Positions 9,637 through 17,284 of a stretch of 41,696 bases of DNA are shown one piece after another (the stretch's first letter is position 1; the number at the start of each line of letters is the position of its first letter). The translations under genes and the position numbers were made by a program. The stretch is from Bacteroidetes bacterium HGW-Bacteroidetes-17. GTDB taxonomy: Bacteria > Bacteroidota > Bacteroidia > Bacteroidales > GCA-2711565. The notes beneath the pieces are model-generated. The model saw only the letters and a list, made by a program, of their open reading frames with translations. It was not told where the DNA came from and searched no databases. Location of the stretch: the NCBI GenBank assembly GCA_002840985.1, contig PHDM01000001.1, positions 69,412-111,107 of the forward strand, given 5' to 3'.

Positions 9637-10218
9637 CTAATAGCTTAATCTTTTTATTTTTTGTCCGTTTTCACTGTCATTTATAAGTTCGTTTAGTCGT
9701 TTTATACTTGTGTTTTCTGCTTTTGCACTCATTACCCAATTAATTGCCGGTTTTTGATACGAAGGAGGGAGGGATTGAAAAAAATCCCAAGCCTTTTTAT
9801 TAGTGCTGAATCTTTTCTCAAAATCTTCCGAAAGTTTAACATTTTCTTTCTCGTAAGCATATATTTTAGATTTGCTTTCGTCCCGTAAATTAAAAATAGC
9901 AAATCCTGATGGTTTCATCAATCCTTGCTTTGTTAGTTCTTCAACCTTTTTAATGTTTACGGCACTCCAAATGCTTTTTGGTTTTCGAGGGGTAAACCGC
10001 ATTAAATAGCTATCCTTGTCAATGGATTTGCGGACACCGTCGATCCACCCATAGCAAATTGCTTGGTCGACCGCGTTGCTCCAAGTCATACTTGGCTTGC
10101 CACTACCAACTTTATAAAAACCGACATATAATTCGGTTGACTTGTCGTAGTTTTTCTCAAGCCATTCTCTGAAATCCAATTGTGTTTCAAAAAATGTTGG
10201 CCCAACTTCTATATTCAT
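9637..10218 (-). CDS. YdeI/OmpD-associated (OmdA) family protein
   Basis: A 193-residue protein of the YdeI/OmpD-associated family, widespread and mostly uncharacterised. Recognisable segments are FREWLEKNYDKSTELYVGFYK, SMTWSNAVDQAICYGWIDG (the family's best-conserved motif), FTPRKPKSIWSAVNIKKVEEL, GLMKPSG and the C-terminal AINWVMSAK..TSIKRLNELI region. I place the start at the ATG at 10218. A TTG four codons upstream is in frame but overlaps the preceding gene. With the ATG, the stop of the SRPBCC-family gene (TAA, 10220-10222) is separated from this start by a single base, so the two are probably translationally coupled. No biochemical function can be assigned. Confidence 0.88.
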   Translation of the reverse strand: MNIEVGPTFFETQLDFREWLEKNYDKSTELYVGFYKVGSGKPSMTWSNAVDQAICYGWIDGVRKSIDKDSYLMRFTPRKPKSIWSAVNIKKVEELTKQGLMKPSGFAIFNLRDESKSKIYAYEKENVKLSEDFEKRFSTNKKAWDFFQSLPPSYQKPAINWVMSAKAENTSIKRLNELINDSENGQKIKRLSY

Positions 10219-10219
10219 T

Positions 10220-10644
10220 TTATTTTTCAAGCAAGTTTTTAATATTATTCAGAATTCCTTTCCAATTGTCGATTGAATTGTCACGTGATTGCAAATCTTT
10301 AAACGCTTCCTGGGTAACAACCAAAGTTGTTTGTTGTCTTTTTTCTAAAAGCTTATAAGTGATTATACTAAAATCATTAGTGTTGTATTCTGATCCCCAA
10401 TATGAACTCCAATAACTGTATCTGAAAATCTTTTCTTTCTCAATTTTAAGTATAACTCCTTTATCTTCGTATGTTGACCCTTCCCAGGTTCCTGAGAAAC
10501 TAATCGAACTTCCTTCTTTCCAGTCAGTATTAGTTTCTGTTCCCCAAAAGTGTTGCCTAATCATTTCTTTGTCCGTTAATGCAAACCATACTTTATCAAT
10601 AGAAGCATTGAGGTCGATAATTTTAAACTTTTGTTCATTGTCAT
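10220..10644 (-). pseudogene. SRPBCC/AHSA1-type gene with an apparent 1-nt frameshift near its start
   Basis: The in-frame part from the ATG at 10564 gives 114 residues of a START/AHSA1-like ligand-binding fold (WKEGSSISFSGTWEG, YSYWSSYWG, WKGILNNIKNLLE). That start cuts off the N-terminal strand and helix of the domain. Upstream, the same frame continues as a good family N-terminus (FKIIDLNASIDKVWFALTDKEM) but meets a stop at 10658-10660 with no ATG, GTG or TTG. Adding one base to the T4 run at 10629-10632 (A4 on the coding strand) would join the frame to an ATG at 10644, giving MTMNKKFKIIDLN and a normal length of about 141 residues. This may be a sequencing or assembly error, a true disruption, or use of an ATT start at 10654. 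The family has no single function. Confidence 0.72.
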
Positions 10645-10752
10645 TTAATTTAATTGTTTATCAGTTATATCACATAGCTGACCTGTTTAACACTTTGTTG
10701 AAGCCAATGTTAATTGCTCATTTGAGCAATTTTTCGTTTGCCTTTAACGGAC

Positions 10753-10775
10753 TGGCAGTATGAAAAATTGCCGGT
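10753..10775 (-). repeat. Shared spacer motif, copy 2
   Basis: Minus-strand ACCGGCAATTTTTCATACTG followed by CCA. It matches copy 3 (12250-12272) at about 19 of 23 positions and copy 1 (9501-9520) more loosely. It lies in the 278-bp spacer 10645-10922 downstream of the small membrane-protein gene. The same spacer has a perfect hairpin ATTGCTCA/TGAGCAAT at 10713-10730. No gene is seen in the spacer. Confidence 0.55.
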
Positions 10776-10922
10776 TGCTGGCGATTTCCTATCAACCTGC
10801 TTCCGCTAGGTAAAAGCCTCTCCTTGTCATCGTTTACTGATGGGGCGGGATACTCAATTGTGTTTTCGTGCTTTCCGTTCACCATTAACCTTTAGTATAA
10901 CTAATTCCATAATATTTATATC

Positions 10923-11354
10923 TTATTTCTCTGTAATTGGGTTCCTATTAATTGCTTTATCTATATTATTTGCAAGTAAATAACTAGTAACCATAAATAT
11001 AAAAAGTACTGAATTTTTAATCAGAATCCAAATATTCCTTGTATTCCCGTCCAAATATCCAATAAGTGCTACAATGGACAACCCAACAACAAGGATAGCT
11101 GTTAAAAGAATTACAAATCTCCTTTCAATTGGCTTTTTTACTGCCCATAATAAAAGAATTGTCCAACCAGCAATTACTATCCCACCAATGCTCATGACTA
11201 ATCTAAATTGCAAATCAGGGTTAAAATCAGACTTGCCTGTCAGAATACTAAATATCCGGGGGAAAAGTAGCCCAATTGCCCAAAATGCATCTGCAATTAT
11301 ACCAAGCCAATATGCAGTTTTTATCAAGAATAACTTTCTCTTTTGTCTATTCAT
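10923..11354 (-). CDS. Small four-helix integral membrane protein, unknown function
   Basis: I do not recognise this 143-residue protein. Four hydrophobic segments are visible at about residues 12-36, 49-71, 80-101 and 107-128, separated by short charged loops. Positive charges (MNRQKRK..K) precede the first helix, favouring a cytoplasmic N-terminus, and the tail is short and polar. There is no signal-peptide cleavage site and no catalytic motif. It belongs to the run of small unrelated genes between lpdA and the GH3/M20 pair, with long spacers on both sides. That the frame is a real gene is supported by its length, its membrane pattern and a good ATG; the function is open. Confidence 0.65.
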   Translation of the reverse strand: MNRQKRKLFLIKTAYWLGIIADAFWAIGLLFPRIFSILTGKSDFNPDLQFRLVMSIGGIVIAGWTILLLWAVKKPIERRFVILLTAILVVGLSIVALIGYLDGNTRNIWILIKNSVLFIFMVTSYLLANNIDKAINRNPITEK

Positions 11355-11414
11355 ATAGAATGTTTTTTAATTATTTAATATTTATTATTATCCTATTTGT
11401 CGTTAAAGCATTAA

Positions 11415-11551
11415 ACACAACTTTGAATATAAGAATAATAGCCGACTGAGTGGCACTTTCCTGTCAAATTACTTGAAAGTTGAAGCGGGCCGCAACCCCT
11501 GAAATTACTGCAGAACCAGCTATTATTTTTGTACATTGTTGGCTGTTGGGT
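11415..11551 (-). repeat. attC-like imperfect inverted repeat
   Basis: A 137-bp dyad downstream of the DJ-1 gene. The left arm at 11418-11444 and the right arm at 11517-11542 are complementary over most of 26 bases with a few mismatches and bulges. On the minus strand the element begins with ACCCAAC (fits the integron core RYYYAAC) and ends with GTTGTGT (one mismatch from the complementary GTTGGGT). Size, bulged arms, core-like ends and position just 3' of a small gene resemble an integron attC site. No integron integrase is visible in the window, so recombination activity is inference. Confidence 0.5.
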
Positions 11552-11594
11552 GTTTCTATAACTTAATCTTCCAATAATTTTGTTAGCATTTTTC

Positions 11595-12191
11595 TTAAAA
11601 TCCCATAGCCTTTTTTATTACTGTCATTTCTTCTTCTGAAGTTAGCATTTTTAATAATTCAAATGCAACATTTGGAGCTGTCTCAGGACAATAGGACGTA
11701 ATAATATTATCATCAACTACAATTGGCTCATTCACAACATTCACTCCAAATTCTTTCAGTTGTTTTTGATAATAGCCATTTTTTAAGTGATATGTAGTTG
11801 CTTTCCGATTCTTAAGAACTCCACTTTTTCCTAAGGGGAATGCCCCGGAACAAACTGTCGCAATGATTTTGCCTTTTGCATTAAATTCCTTAATTAATTT
11901 TAAAAACCTTTCCTCATATGCTTCTTCATAAAAACCAAATTCCCCAAATCCACCAGGTATTGCTAAGGCGTCATATTCGTCAACGTTTATTTCTCCAATG
12001 GTTTTATCTACTATTACAGGTACATTAAAAGTGCTTATAACTTTATCAGTAAAACCACATGTATCAACGAACAAATTATGTCCATAATCATTTCTAGCCC
12101 AACCAAGAACATCTATAAAAACACTAAATTCCATAGTTTCAAATCCTTTTGCTAGAAACACTAATACTTTCTTATTTTGCATACTATTCAT
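11595..12191 (-). CDS. DJ-1/PfpI-family protein
   Basis: A class I glutamine-amidotransferase-like fold of the DJ-1/ThiJ/PfpI superfamily, which includes glyoxalase III/deglycase, chaperone and protease-like members. Features are the first strand KVLVFLAKGFETMEF with its conserved glutamate, DALAIPGGFGEFGF, and the nucleophile-elbow cysteine in ATVCSGAFPLG. An aromatic or histidine partner is likely in KNGYYQ. The length (198 aa from the ATG at 12191) fits the family. A TTG three codons upstream and an ATG three codons downstream are alternative starts. It is the last small gene of the accessory block, and the attC-like element lies directly behind it. The substrate cannot be assigned. Confidence 0.9.
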   Translation of the reverse strand: MNSMQNKKVLVFLAKGFETMEFSVFIDVLGWARNDYGHNLFVDTCGFTDKVISTFNVPVIVDKTIGEINVDEYDALAIPGGFGEFGFYEEAYEERFLKLIKEFNAKGKIIATVCSGAFPLGKSGVLKNRKATTYHLKNGYYQKQLKEFGVNVVNEPIVVDDNIITSYCPETAPNVAFELLKMLTSEEEMTVIKKAMGF

Positions 12192-12235
12192 AATTATCAA
12201 TTCGTTTAAATTCCTATTAGTTTTGCTATTCTCGC

Positions 12236-12272
12236 CATACCACCAATGTTGGCGGTATGAAAAGTTACCGAT
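12236..12272 (-). repeat. Hairpin plus shared spacer motif, copy 3
   Basis: The arms CATACCACCAA (12236-12246) and TTGGCGGTATG (12249-12259) are complementary except for one position, which becomes a G-U pair in a minus-strand transcript. The hairpin overlaps the shared motif at 12250-12272, which reads ATCGGTAACTTTTCATAC then CGCCA on the minus strand. It lies between the GH3 stop and the DJ-1 start. Confidence 0.55.
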
Positions 12273-12306
12273 TTCTTCGTCTAAGCTTGCCTGAAAAGGA
12301 ATGCAA

Positions 12307-13821
12307 CTAAGCAGTTGTAAAGGTTACTTTTAGCTTGACTAATTGATCAGCTATAGATCGGTCATTACATAGATGAACAACTTTATTTTGACCACCAATT
12401 TTATCGGTGAGTTCCATATATTTTTTAAATCCATTCGACCTAACAGGGGTGATTTTTAAAGGCTGTAAGACATTTCCTACGATCAAGTCGTCGTAATAAA
12501 TATTCTTCTTTCGTAATAACAGATCTAGTTTCTTTCCTAATGAATGGAGGTCGTTTGGTACTTCTTTAAACTCTATAAACCACTCGTGGTAAGGGAGTTC
12601 GTTGTTTTCCGGGTTTACCTGTGGAGCAGTGGTAAACTCAACGATTTGGATATTTTCTATTTGGGTGATCTCTTCAATTGCGCTTTCAACTTCTTCGGTT
12701 ATTACATGTTCTCCAAAAGCAGAAATGAAATGGCTAATTCTTCCGGTAACCACTATTTTATATGGGTTTAACGAGGTGAATTTGATCGTGTCCCCAATTA
12801 AATAACCCCAAAATCCGGCATTTGAATTTACAACAAGCGCATAGTTTTTATTCAGTTCCACATCTTCTAAACAAATCCTATTTGGGGATGTTGACATGGA
12901 TTCATTCGCAGGTATAAACTCGTAAAAAATATTTTCGTTGAGCAATAAGAGCAGGTCTCTTTCTTTTTGACTGTTCTGGTAGGCAAAAAAACCTTCGGAA
13001 GCGGGATACACTTCAAGAAAGTCAACATTTGGACCAATGAGTTTTTCAAATGTCTTTTTATATGGATTGAAATTGACACCGCCTACGACGATCAATTGAA
13101 GTGCCGGAAATACTTCTTTGATGTTTTTCTTACCGGATCGTTCTAAAACTTTCGTGAAATACATTTGAAGCCATGGAGGAATCCCTCCGATTAAGGTCAT
13201 ATTCTCATTTATGGTTTCTTCTACCACTGCATCCACTTTTTCCTCCCAATTCTCTATACAATTGGTTTTAAATGAAGGAAGACGGTTGCTTTGCAAATAT
13301 CTTGGAACGTGATGCGCTACAATTCCGGATAATCGACCGGTTGAGATACCGTTCGTTGATGATAATTCCGGGCTTCCCTGAAGAAATATCATTTTGCCGT
13401 TCACAAGTTCGGGATGATTGTTCTCATGAATATAGTTTAACAAGGCATTTCTGGCGCTGTTAATATGATTGGGCAATGATTCTTTACTAATGGGAAGGTA
13501 TTTGACGCCGGAGGTGGTTCCCGAACTTTTGCAAAAATAAATGGGTTTGCCCGGCCACAGAACATCTTTTTCGCCACTCTTGATACGTTCAATATATTCC
13601 CTTATATCTTCATAACTGCGAATAGGAACATGTTTTTTAAATGATTCATAGTCGTGTATCTGGGCGAAATGATGGTCCTTGCCAAACTTTGTTTCTTTAC
13701 CTTGACTGATCAAATAATTTAAGGTCTTTTTCTGATATTCAATTCCGTTCGAAACCCACTTATTTGTCTTTCTTACGATGATTCCGGCAAACATTTTAGT
13801 CAACCATTGTTTCCCTCTCAT
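12307..13821 (-). CDS. GH3-family acyl-acid amido synthetase
   Basis: A 504-residue protein of the GH3 family (plant auxin/jasmonate-amido synthetases and many bacterial relatives) in the ANL adenylate-forming superfamily. These enzymes adenylate a carboxylic acid with ATP and transfer the acyl group to an amino acid. The phosphate-binding loop is CKSSGTTSGVKYLP (SSGTTSG at 99-105). Other landmarks are MTLIGGIPPWLQMYF, VVGGVNFNPYKKTF, VYPASEGFFAYQ (adenine/ribose region), YALVVNSNAGFWGYLIGDTIKF and the hinge VTGRISHFISAFGEHV. The length is usual for bacterial GH3 proteins. It starts 2 bp after the stop of the M20 hydrolase gene, so the two are almost certainly co-transcribed. Neither acyl nor amino-acid substrate can be read from the sequence. 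Confidence 0.92.
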   Translation of the reverse strand: MRGKQWLTKMFAGIIVRKTNKWVSNGIEYQKKTLNYLISQGKETKFGKDHHFAQIHDYESFKKHVPIRSYEDIREYIERIKSGEKDVLWPGKPIYFCKSSGTTSGVKYLPISKESLPNHINSARNALLNYIHENNHPELVNGKMIFLQGSPELSSTNGISTGRLSGIVAHHVPRYLQSNRLPSFKTNCIENWEEKVDAVVEETINENMTLIGGIPPWLQMYFTKVLERSGKKNIKEVFPALQLIVVGGVNFNPYKKTFEKLIGPNVDFLEVYPASEGFFAYQNSQKERDLLLLLNENIFYEFIPANESMSTSPNRICLEDVELNKNYALVVNSNAGFWGYLIGDTIKFTSLNPYKIVVTGRISHFISAFGEHVITEEVESAIEEITQIENIQIVEFTTAPQVNPENNELPYHEWFIEFKEVPNDLHSLGKKLDLLLRKKNIYYDDLIVGNVLQPLKITPVRSNGFKKYMELTDKIGGQNKVVHLCNDRSIADQLVKLKVTFTTA

Positions 13822-13823
13822 GA

Positions 13824-15248
13824 TTATTTATTTATTGATATTTCGAGAAACTTTAAATAAACTTTAGCCCCCATAAATAGCGCTTCTATAGGAATTCTCT
13901 CATTTTCTGAGTGAATAGACTTTAAATATTCAATATCCAACTCGATTGGAATAATTGAAAATCCCTGAATACCCTTTGATCGAAATGGGCCTACATCATT
14001 ATAGTTGGGTAGCATGATCGGTATCACGGTCACGTTTTCATAGGATTCAAAAATTGCAGATTCAAGATGGCTATAAAACAGGTTTTCAATGCTGGAGGCC
14101 ATTGTAGGACCCTTAGTTGCCACAATATCGATGCTAATCTCGTCATTCTTGAGTACCTTTTGAATGAATTTGATCGTTTTTTTCTGTGGGTATTCAGGAA
14201 GCAATCGACAATCCAGGGTGACCGAAACCTTATTGGGTATTTGATTGATTGCCCTAAAATTGCTGTTAATGGAAGTAATTGTTATCGTATTAGTGAATAG
14301 TGAAAATATTTCCGGTTTATTTCGAAGCTTTTTTGATAAGATAAACTTGAAGCATCGCGGATGTTTCAACACGAACTTCGAAATACCTGACTTTTCGTTA
14401 CCTATCGTTTTTAAGATTTTTATGTTTTCTTTTGTATAAATGAAGCGGGTCTTTTTCTTGGCTAAATTCGACAATGCAATGGTCATTTCTTTACAAGCGT
14501 ATTCCAAAGGAGTCACCGATCCATGTCCTAAAGTGGGTATACTCAGTTCTAAATGTAACCATAATGGTCGTTTTTGCACTATCGAAATTCCAAATATCGG
14601 ATCATCTGTCTCTGCTTCGATGAGGTCACTTAATTCTGTCGCTCCTTCGCCGATGACAACTGCAGGGTTTAAGTCGTGTAGATATTTATTTAGAACATAT
14701 TCTACTCCTCCTTCACACATGGTTTCTTCGCATGAAACGGCTAAGAAGGTGACATTGTATTTAGACGCTATTGTGTCATATTTGGATTTGTATTCCAATA
14801 AGCTGAATAATTGCATGATTGCAGCTCCCTTGTTATCAAATGCGCCTCGTCCCCAGACTTCTGATTCAGAAATATATCCGGAAAAAGGGGGGTGGATCCA
14901 CGAACTTGAGTCACCCTCATCCACAACATCTATATGATTTAACAGAATGATGTTAGGTAGATTGTTTTCTAATGGCAACAGGGAGGCGGCAAAGTTGTAA
15001 TTGGCATCTTCGTTACCATATTCATAGATATGAAGTCCGTTTTCATGGCAAACACTTTTCAACCAGTCACCGGCATATTGCTCATGACTGCTTAATGATT
15101 TATGCTGAATATATAAACTAAGGACTTCGGGTGCCGACAGCATTTTACTGTTTACAGAAATTCTGAAAACCGAATCAGCAAAATTTGCTTCTACAATTGG
15201 TGAATATCCTGTGAGAAATGATAATAAAAAAATAAGTTTCAAACGCAT
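13824..15248 (-). CDS. Secreted M20-family hydrolase (CPS1/PM20D1-like)
   Basis: A di-zinc amidohydrolase/carboxypeptidase of family M20. Residues 1-22 form a signal peptide (MRLKLIFLLSFLTGYS..EA), so it acts in the periplasm or beyond. Metal and catalytic residues are complete: H105 and D107 in LLNHIDVVD, D138 in WGRGAFDNKG, the catalytic pair E174/E175 in SCEET, and the final histidine H446 in IHSENERIP. The WIHPPFSG...VWGRGAFDNKG block is the pattern of the carboxypeptidase-S/PM20D1 branch, which includes N-acyl-amino-acid hydrolases, rather than of DapE/ArgE. It is the upstream gene of a pair with the GH3 amido synthetase. The likely chemistry is hydrolysis of a peptide-like or N-acyl amino-acid amide. 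Confidence 0.9.
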   Translation of the reverse strand: MRLKLIFLLSFLTGYSPIVEANFADSVFRISVNSKMLSAPEVLSLYIQHKSLSSHEQYAGDWLKSVCHENGLHIYEYGNEDANYNFAASLLPLENNLPNIILLNHIDVVDEGDSSSWIHPPFSGYISESEVWGRGAFDNKGAAIMQLFSLLEYKSKYDTIASKYNVTFLAVSCEETMCEGGVEYVLNKYLHDLNPAVVIGEGATELSDLIEAETDDPIFGISIVQKRPLWLHLELSIPTLGHGSVTPLEYACKEMTIALSNLAKKKTRFIYTKENIKILKTIGNEKSGISKFVLKHPRCFKFILSKKLRNKPEIFSLFTNTITITSINSNFRAINQIPNKVSVTLDCRLLPEYPQKKTIKFIQKVLKNDEISIDIVATKGPTMASSIENLFYSHLESAIFESYENVTVIPIMLPNYNDVGPFRSKGIQGFSIIPIELDIEYLKSIHSENERIPIEALFMGAKVYLKFLEISINK

Positions 15249-15271
15249 TTATTGAAAGAATAAAAATTTTA

Positions 15272-15430
15272 TTAGTATAAAATGAAATTAAACCATAAGG
15301 TTTTTCCACTAAGAACATACCACATAGTAAAGTAAATAAAAAGCATTGAACTTACCAAAGCCCAAAAGCCAAATTGCAATAAATACGCTATTATGTGCTC
15401 GGGATTATTGTCAGATATTTGGTAAATTTC
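15272..15430 (-). CDS. Possible small membrane ORF or gene remnant
   Basis: A minus-strand frame ending at a TAA at 15272-15274 encodes about 50 residues, with a polar head (EIYQISDNNPEH) and then a long hydrophobic, aromatic-rich segment (LQFGFWALVSSMLFIYF and on). No ATG precedes the hydrophobic part; an internal TTG or ATG gives only 24-36 residues. The frame ends 23 bp before the M20 start. It could be a tiny membrane protein or the 3' end of a lost gene. The evidence is only its amino-acid pattern. Confidence 0.2.
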   Translation of the reverse strand, partial: EIYQISDNNPEHIIAYLLQFGFWALVSSMLFIYFTMWYVLSGKTLWFNFILY

Positions 15431-15469
15431 ACATTATCAAGATATAAGATCTTTGATTAGGGTTCAATT

Positions 15470-15535
15470 ATCAAGTCTCAAGTTTTAAGTTTCAAGTATC
15501 AGGTATCAAGTAACCACATGCCTGCCGTAGGCAGG
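15470..15535. repeat. Period-7 tandem repeat followed by a REP palindrome
   Basis: About six degenerate heptamers (TCAAGTC, TCAAGTT, TTAAGTT, TCAAGTA, TCAGGTA, TCAAGTA) span 15470-15513. The palindrome CCTGCCGTAGGCAGG follows at 15521-15535. Together with the possible small frame at 15272-15430 this accounts for most of the 385-bp gap between hisIE and the M20 gene; I see no terminator. Confidence 0.8.
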
Positions 15536-15633
15536 GCAACCAGCAACCAGTTCAAGATATCAGATGATGTCTGTGGGATAATAAATAAGAATCCCTGCAA
15601 ACTATGGATTAAACATGATTCAATTAACTTTCA

Positions 15634-16239
15634 TCATCTCGAGTTGTGCCGTTCTTTTAAAACCGCCTCAATATCCAATAATTTTAGGCCTTTCGCTTTA
15701 AGCAAGATTAAAAAGTGATAAAGTAAGTCGGCAGCTTCATTTTTAAAGAGATGATCGTCATGGTCCTTTGCTTCGATGATCAATTCAACCGCTTCTTCAC
15801 CCACCTTTTGTGCGACCTTGTTGATCCCTTTTTTAAACAAGCGATTGGTGTACGAATCATCGGCATTGTCGTCGATGCGTTGTTGAATGATTTGTTCGAG
15901 CCTATAAATAAATTGTGGATATTCTTCCTGAAAAAAGCAGGAAGTATTTCCAGTGTGGCAAGTCGGCCCTTCAGACCTGGCCTTTATTAAAATGGTATCG
16001 TTGTCGCAATCGTGTTGAAGGCTTTTAACCCATAAAAAATTACCTGAACTTTCGCCTTTTACCCATAAGCGCTGCTTACTACGACTATAAAAACAAACCT
16101 TACCGTCGTTCATTGTTTTTTGTAAGGCTTCCTCGTTCATATAACCAAGCATCAGTACCTGCAACGTTGTCACATCCTGAATAATGGCTGGAACCAATCC
16201 GTTGTTTTTTTTGAAATTGATGTTTATGTTGTTTTTCAT
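15634..16239 (-). CDS. hisIE: Bifunctional PR-AMP cyclohydrolase / PR-ATP pyrophosphohydrolase
   Basis: Catalyses steps 2 and 3 of histidine synthesis. The HisI domain (about residues 1-105) shows GYMNEEAL, FYSRSKQRLWVKGESSGN, the metal-binding DCDNDTILI and the zinc cysteine motif CHTGNTSCF. The HisE domain (about 110-201) shows NRLFKKGINKVAQKVGEEAVELIIEA and the helix DLLYHFLILLKAKGL. The length (201 aa) is normal for the fusion. It is the last gene of the his cluster, but 289 bp of tandem repeats separate it from hisF, unlike the tight or overlapping junctions elsewhere. No separate promoter is obvious, so it may still be read from the operon. Confidence 0.97.
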   Translation of the reverse strand: MKNNININFKKNNGLVPAIIQDVTTLQVLMLGYMNEEALQKTMNDGKVCFYSRSKQRLWVKGESSGNFLWVKSLQHDCDNDTILIKARSEGPTCHTGNTSCFFQEEYPQFIYRLEQIIQQRIDDNADDSYTNRLFKKGINKVAQKVGEEAVELIIEAKDHDDHLFKNEAADLLYHFLILLKAKGLKLLDIEAVLKERHNSR

Positions 16240-16250
16240 TATTTTAAATT

Positions 16251-16543
16251 TAGTAGTCAGTTGTTAGTAGTCAGTAGTTAGTATTTAGTGGCATTTCATC
16301 ATATTTTTTTTATTAACCACTTTATACTAACAACTGATTCATCTTTTATTGAATTTGGAAATCATTTTTTTAAGTATTTAAGATCAAGACACAAGATATT
16401 TGAGAACTGTATTTACCCATCTGTTTTAGCTTTTAGCCCTTAACTTTATTATTCATAACTCATAACTCATAACTCATAACTCATAACTCATAATTTTTAT
16501 CTACAATCTAACGTCTAATGTCTACTATCTAACATCTAACGTC
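16251..16543. repeat. Three period-7 tandem repeat tracts between hisF and hisIE
   Basis: Three blocks with different heptamer units fill most of this gap: GTAGTCA/GTAGTTA types at 16251-16290, CATAACT repeated five times with a partial sixth at 16454-16493, and CTAACGT/CTAATGT types at about 16505-16543. The last block runs into the 3' end of hisF and contributes its stop codon. I see no gene, promoter or terminator in the gap. Confidence 0.88.
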
Positions 16544-17284
16544 CACATTCATTTTTCTTAAATAATCCTTAAGATTCGGTATCGGAATCTCTCCAAAATG
16601 AAAGATCCCTGCAGCTAATCCTGCACTGGCTTTGGTTTGTTCAAACACTTCTTTAAAATGCTCCATCTTCCCTGCTCCTCCCGATGCAATGACCGGAATA
16701 TTTACCGCTTCACAAATCCGATTGGTAAGGTCAATCGCGAACCCTTCTTTGCAGCCGTCATGATTCATGGAGGTGAGCAGGATTTCTCCGGCCCCTCTTT
16801 TTTCGGCTTCTTTAGCCCACCAAATGGTTGAATAATTGGTGGGGGTGCGACCACCATCTACATAAACCACATCATCCGTTTTGTGGCGTTTGCTGTCGAT
16901 GGCAACCACCACACATTGGTTGCCGAATTGACCGGCTATTTCTGTAATTAATTCAGGTCGCCTCACGGCTGATGAGTTTATGCTCACCTTGTCGGCACCG
17001 GCTTTGATAAGGGCCGACACATCTTCAATAGCATTGATGCCTCCTCCAACCGTAAACGGAACGTTGATTTCAGCAGCAATTCTTTCGACCAATTTTATCA
17101 GGGTTTTCCTTTTTTCAATGGTAGCTGTGATGTCTAAAAAAACCAATTCGTCAACCCCTTGTTTTACATAAGCCTTAGCAAGTTCAACCGGATCGCCGGC
17201 ATCAACGATATCCACAAAGTTTATTCCTTTAACCGTTCTGCCATCGCGTATATCCAGGCAGGCAATGATGCGTTTTTTTAACAT
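16529..17284 (-). CDS. hisF: Imidazole glycerol phosphate synthase, cyclase subunit
   Basis: TIM-barrel cyclase that, with HisH, converts PRFAR and ammonia into imidazole glycerol phosphate and AICAR. Catalytic aspartates are visible in [10 protein letters not shown] (first strand) and in VVAIDSK. The phosphate-binding loops are [19 protein letters not shown] and [11 protein letters not shown]. The length (251 aa) is standard. It overlaps hisA by 7 bp. Its last codons (VDVRC, stop) lie inside a period-7 tandem repeat that continues downstream, so the repeat forms the 3' end of the gene while preserving the usual V-R ending. Confidence 0.97.
   Translation of the reverse strand: MLKKRIIACLDIRDGRTVKGINFVDIVDAGDPVELAKAYVKQGVDELVFLDITATIEKRKTLIKLVERIAAEINVPFTVGGGINAIEDVSALIKAGADKVSINSSAVRRPELITEIAGQFGNQCVVVAIDSKRHKTDDVVYVDGGRTPTNYSTIWWAKEAEKRGAGEILLTSMNHDGCKEGFAIDLTNRICEAVNIPVIASGGAGKMEHFKEVFEQTKASAGLAAGIFHFGEIPIPNLKDYLRKMNVDVRC

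Noticed and set aside
14440..14937. A 165-codon plus-strand frame within the M20 gene
   Set aside because: It is the antisense shadow of a gene with all M20 catalytic residues, and its translation shows no domain.
16251..16543. The repeat tracts between hisF and hisIE as a CRISPR-like array
   Set aside because: Units are 7 bp, directly adjoining, without unique spacers, and no cas genes are present.
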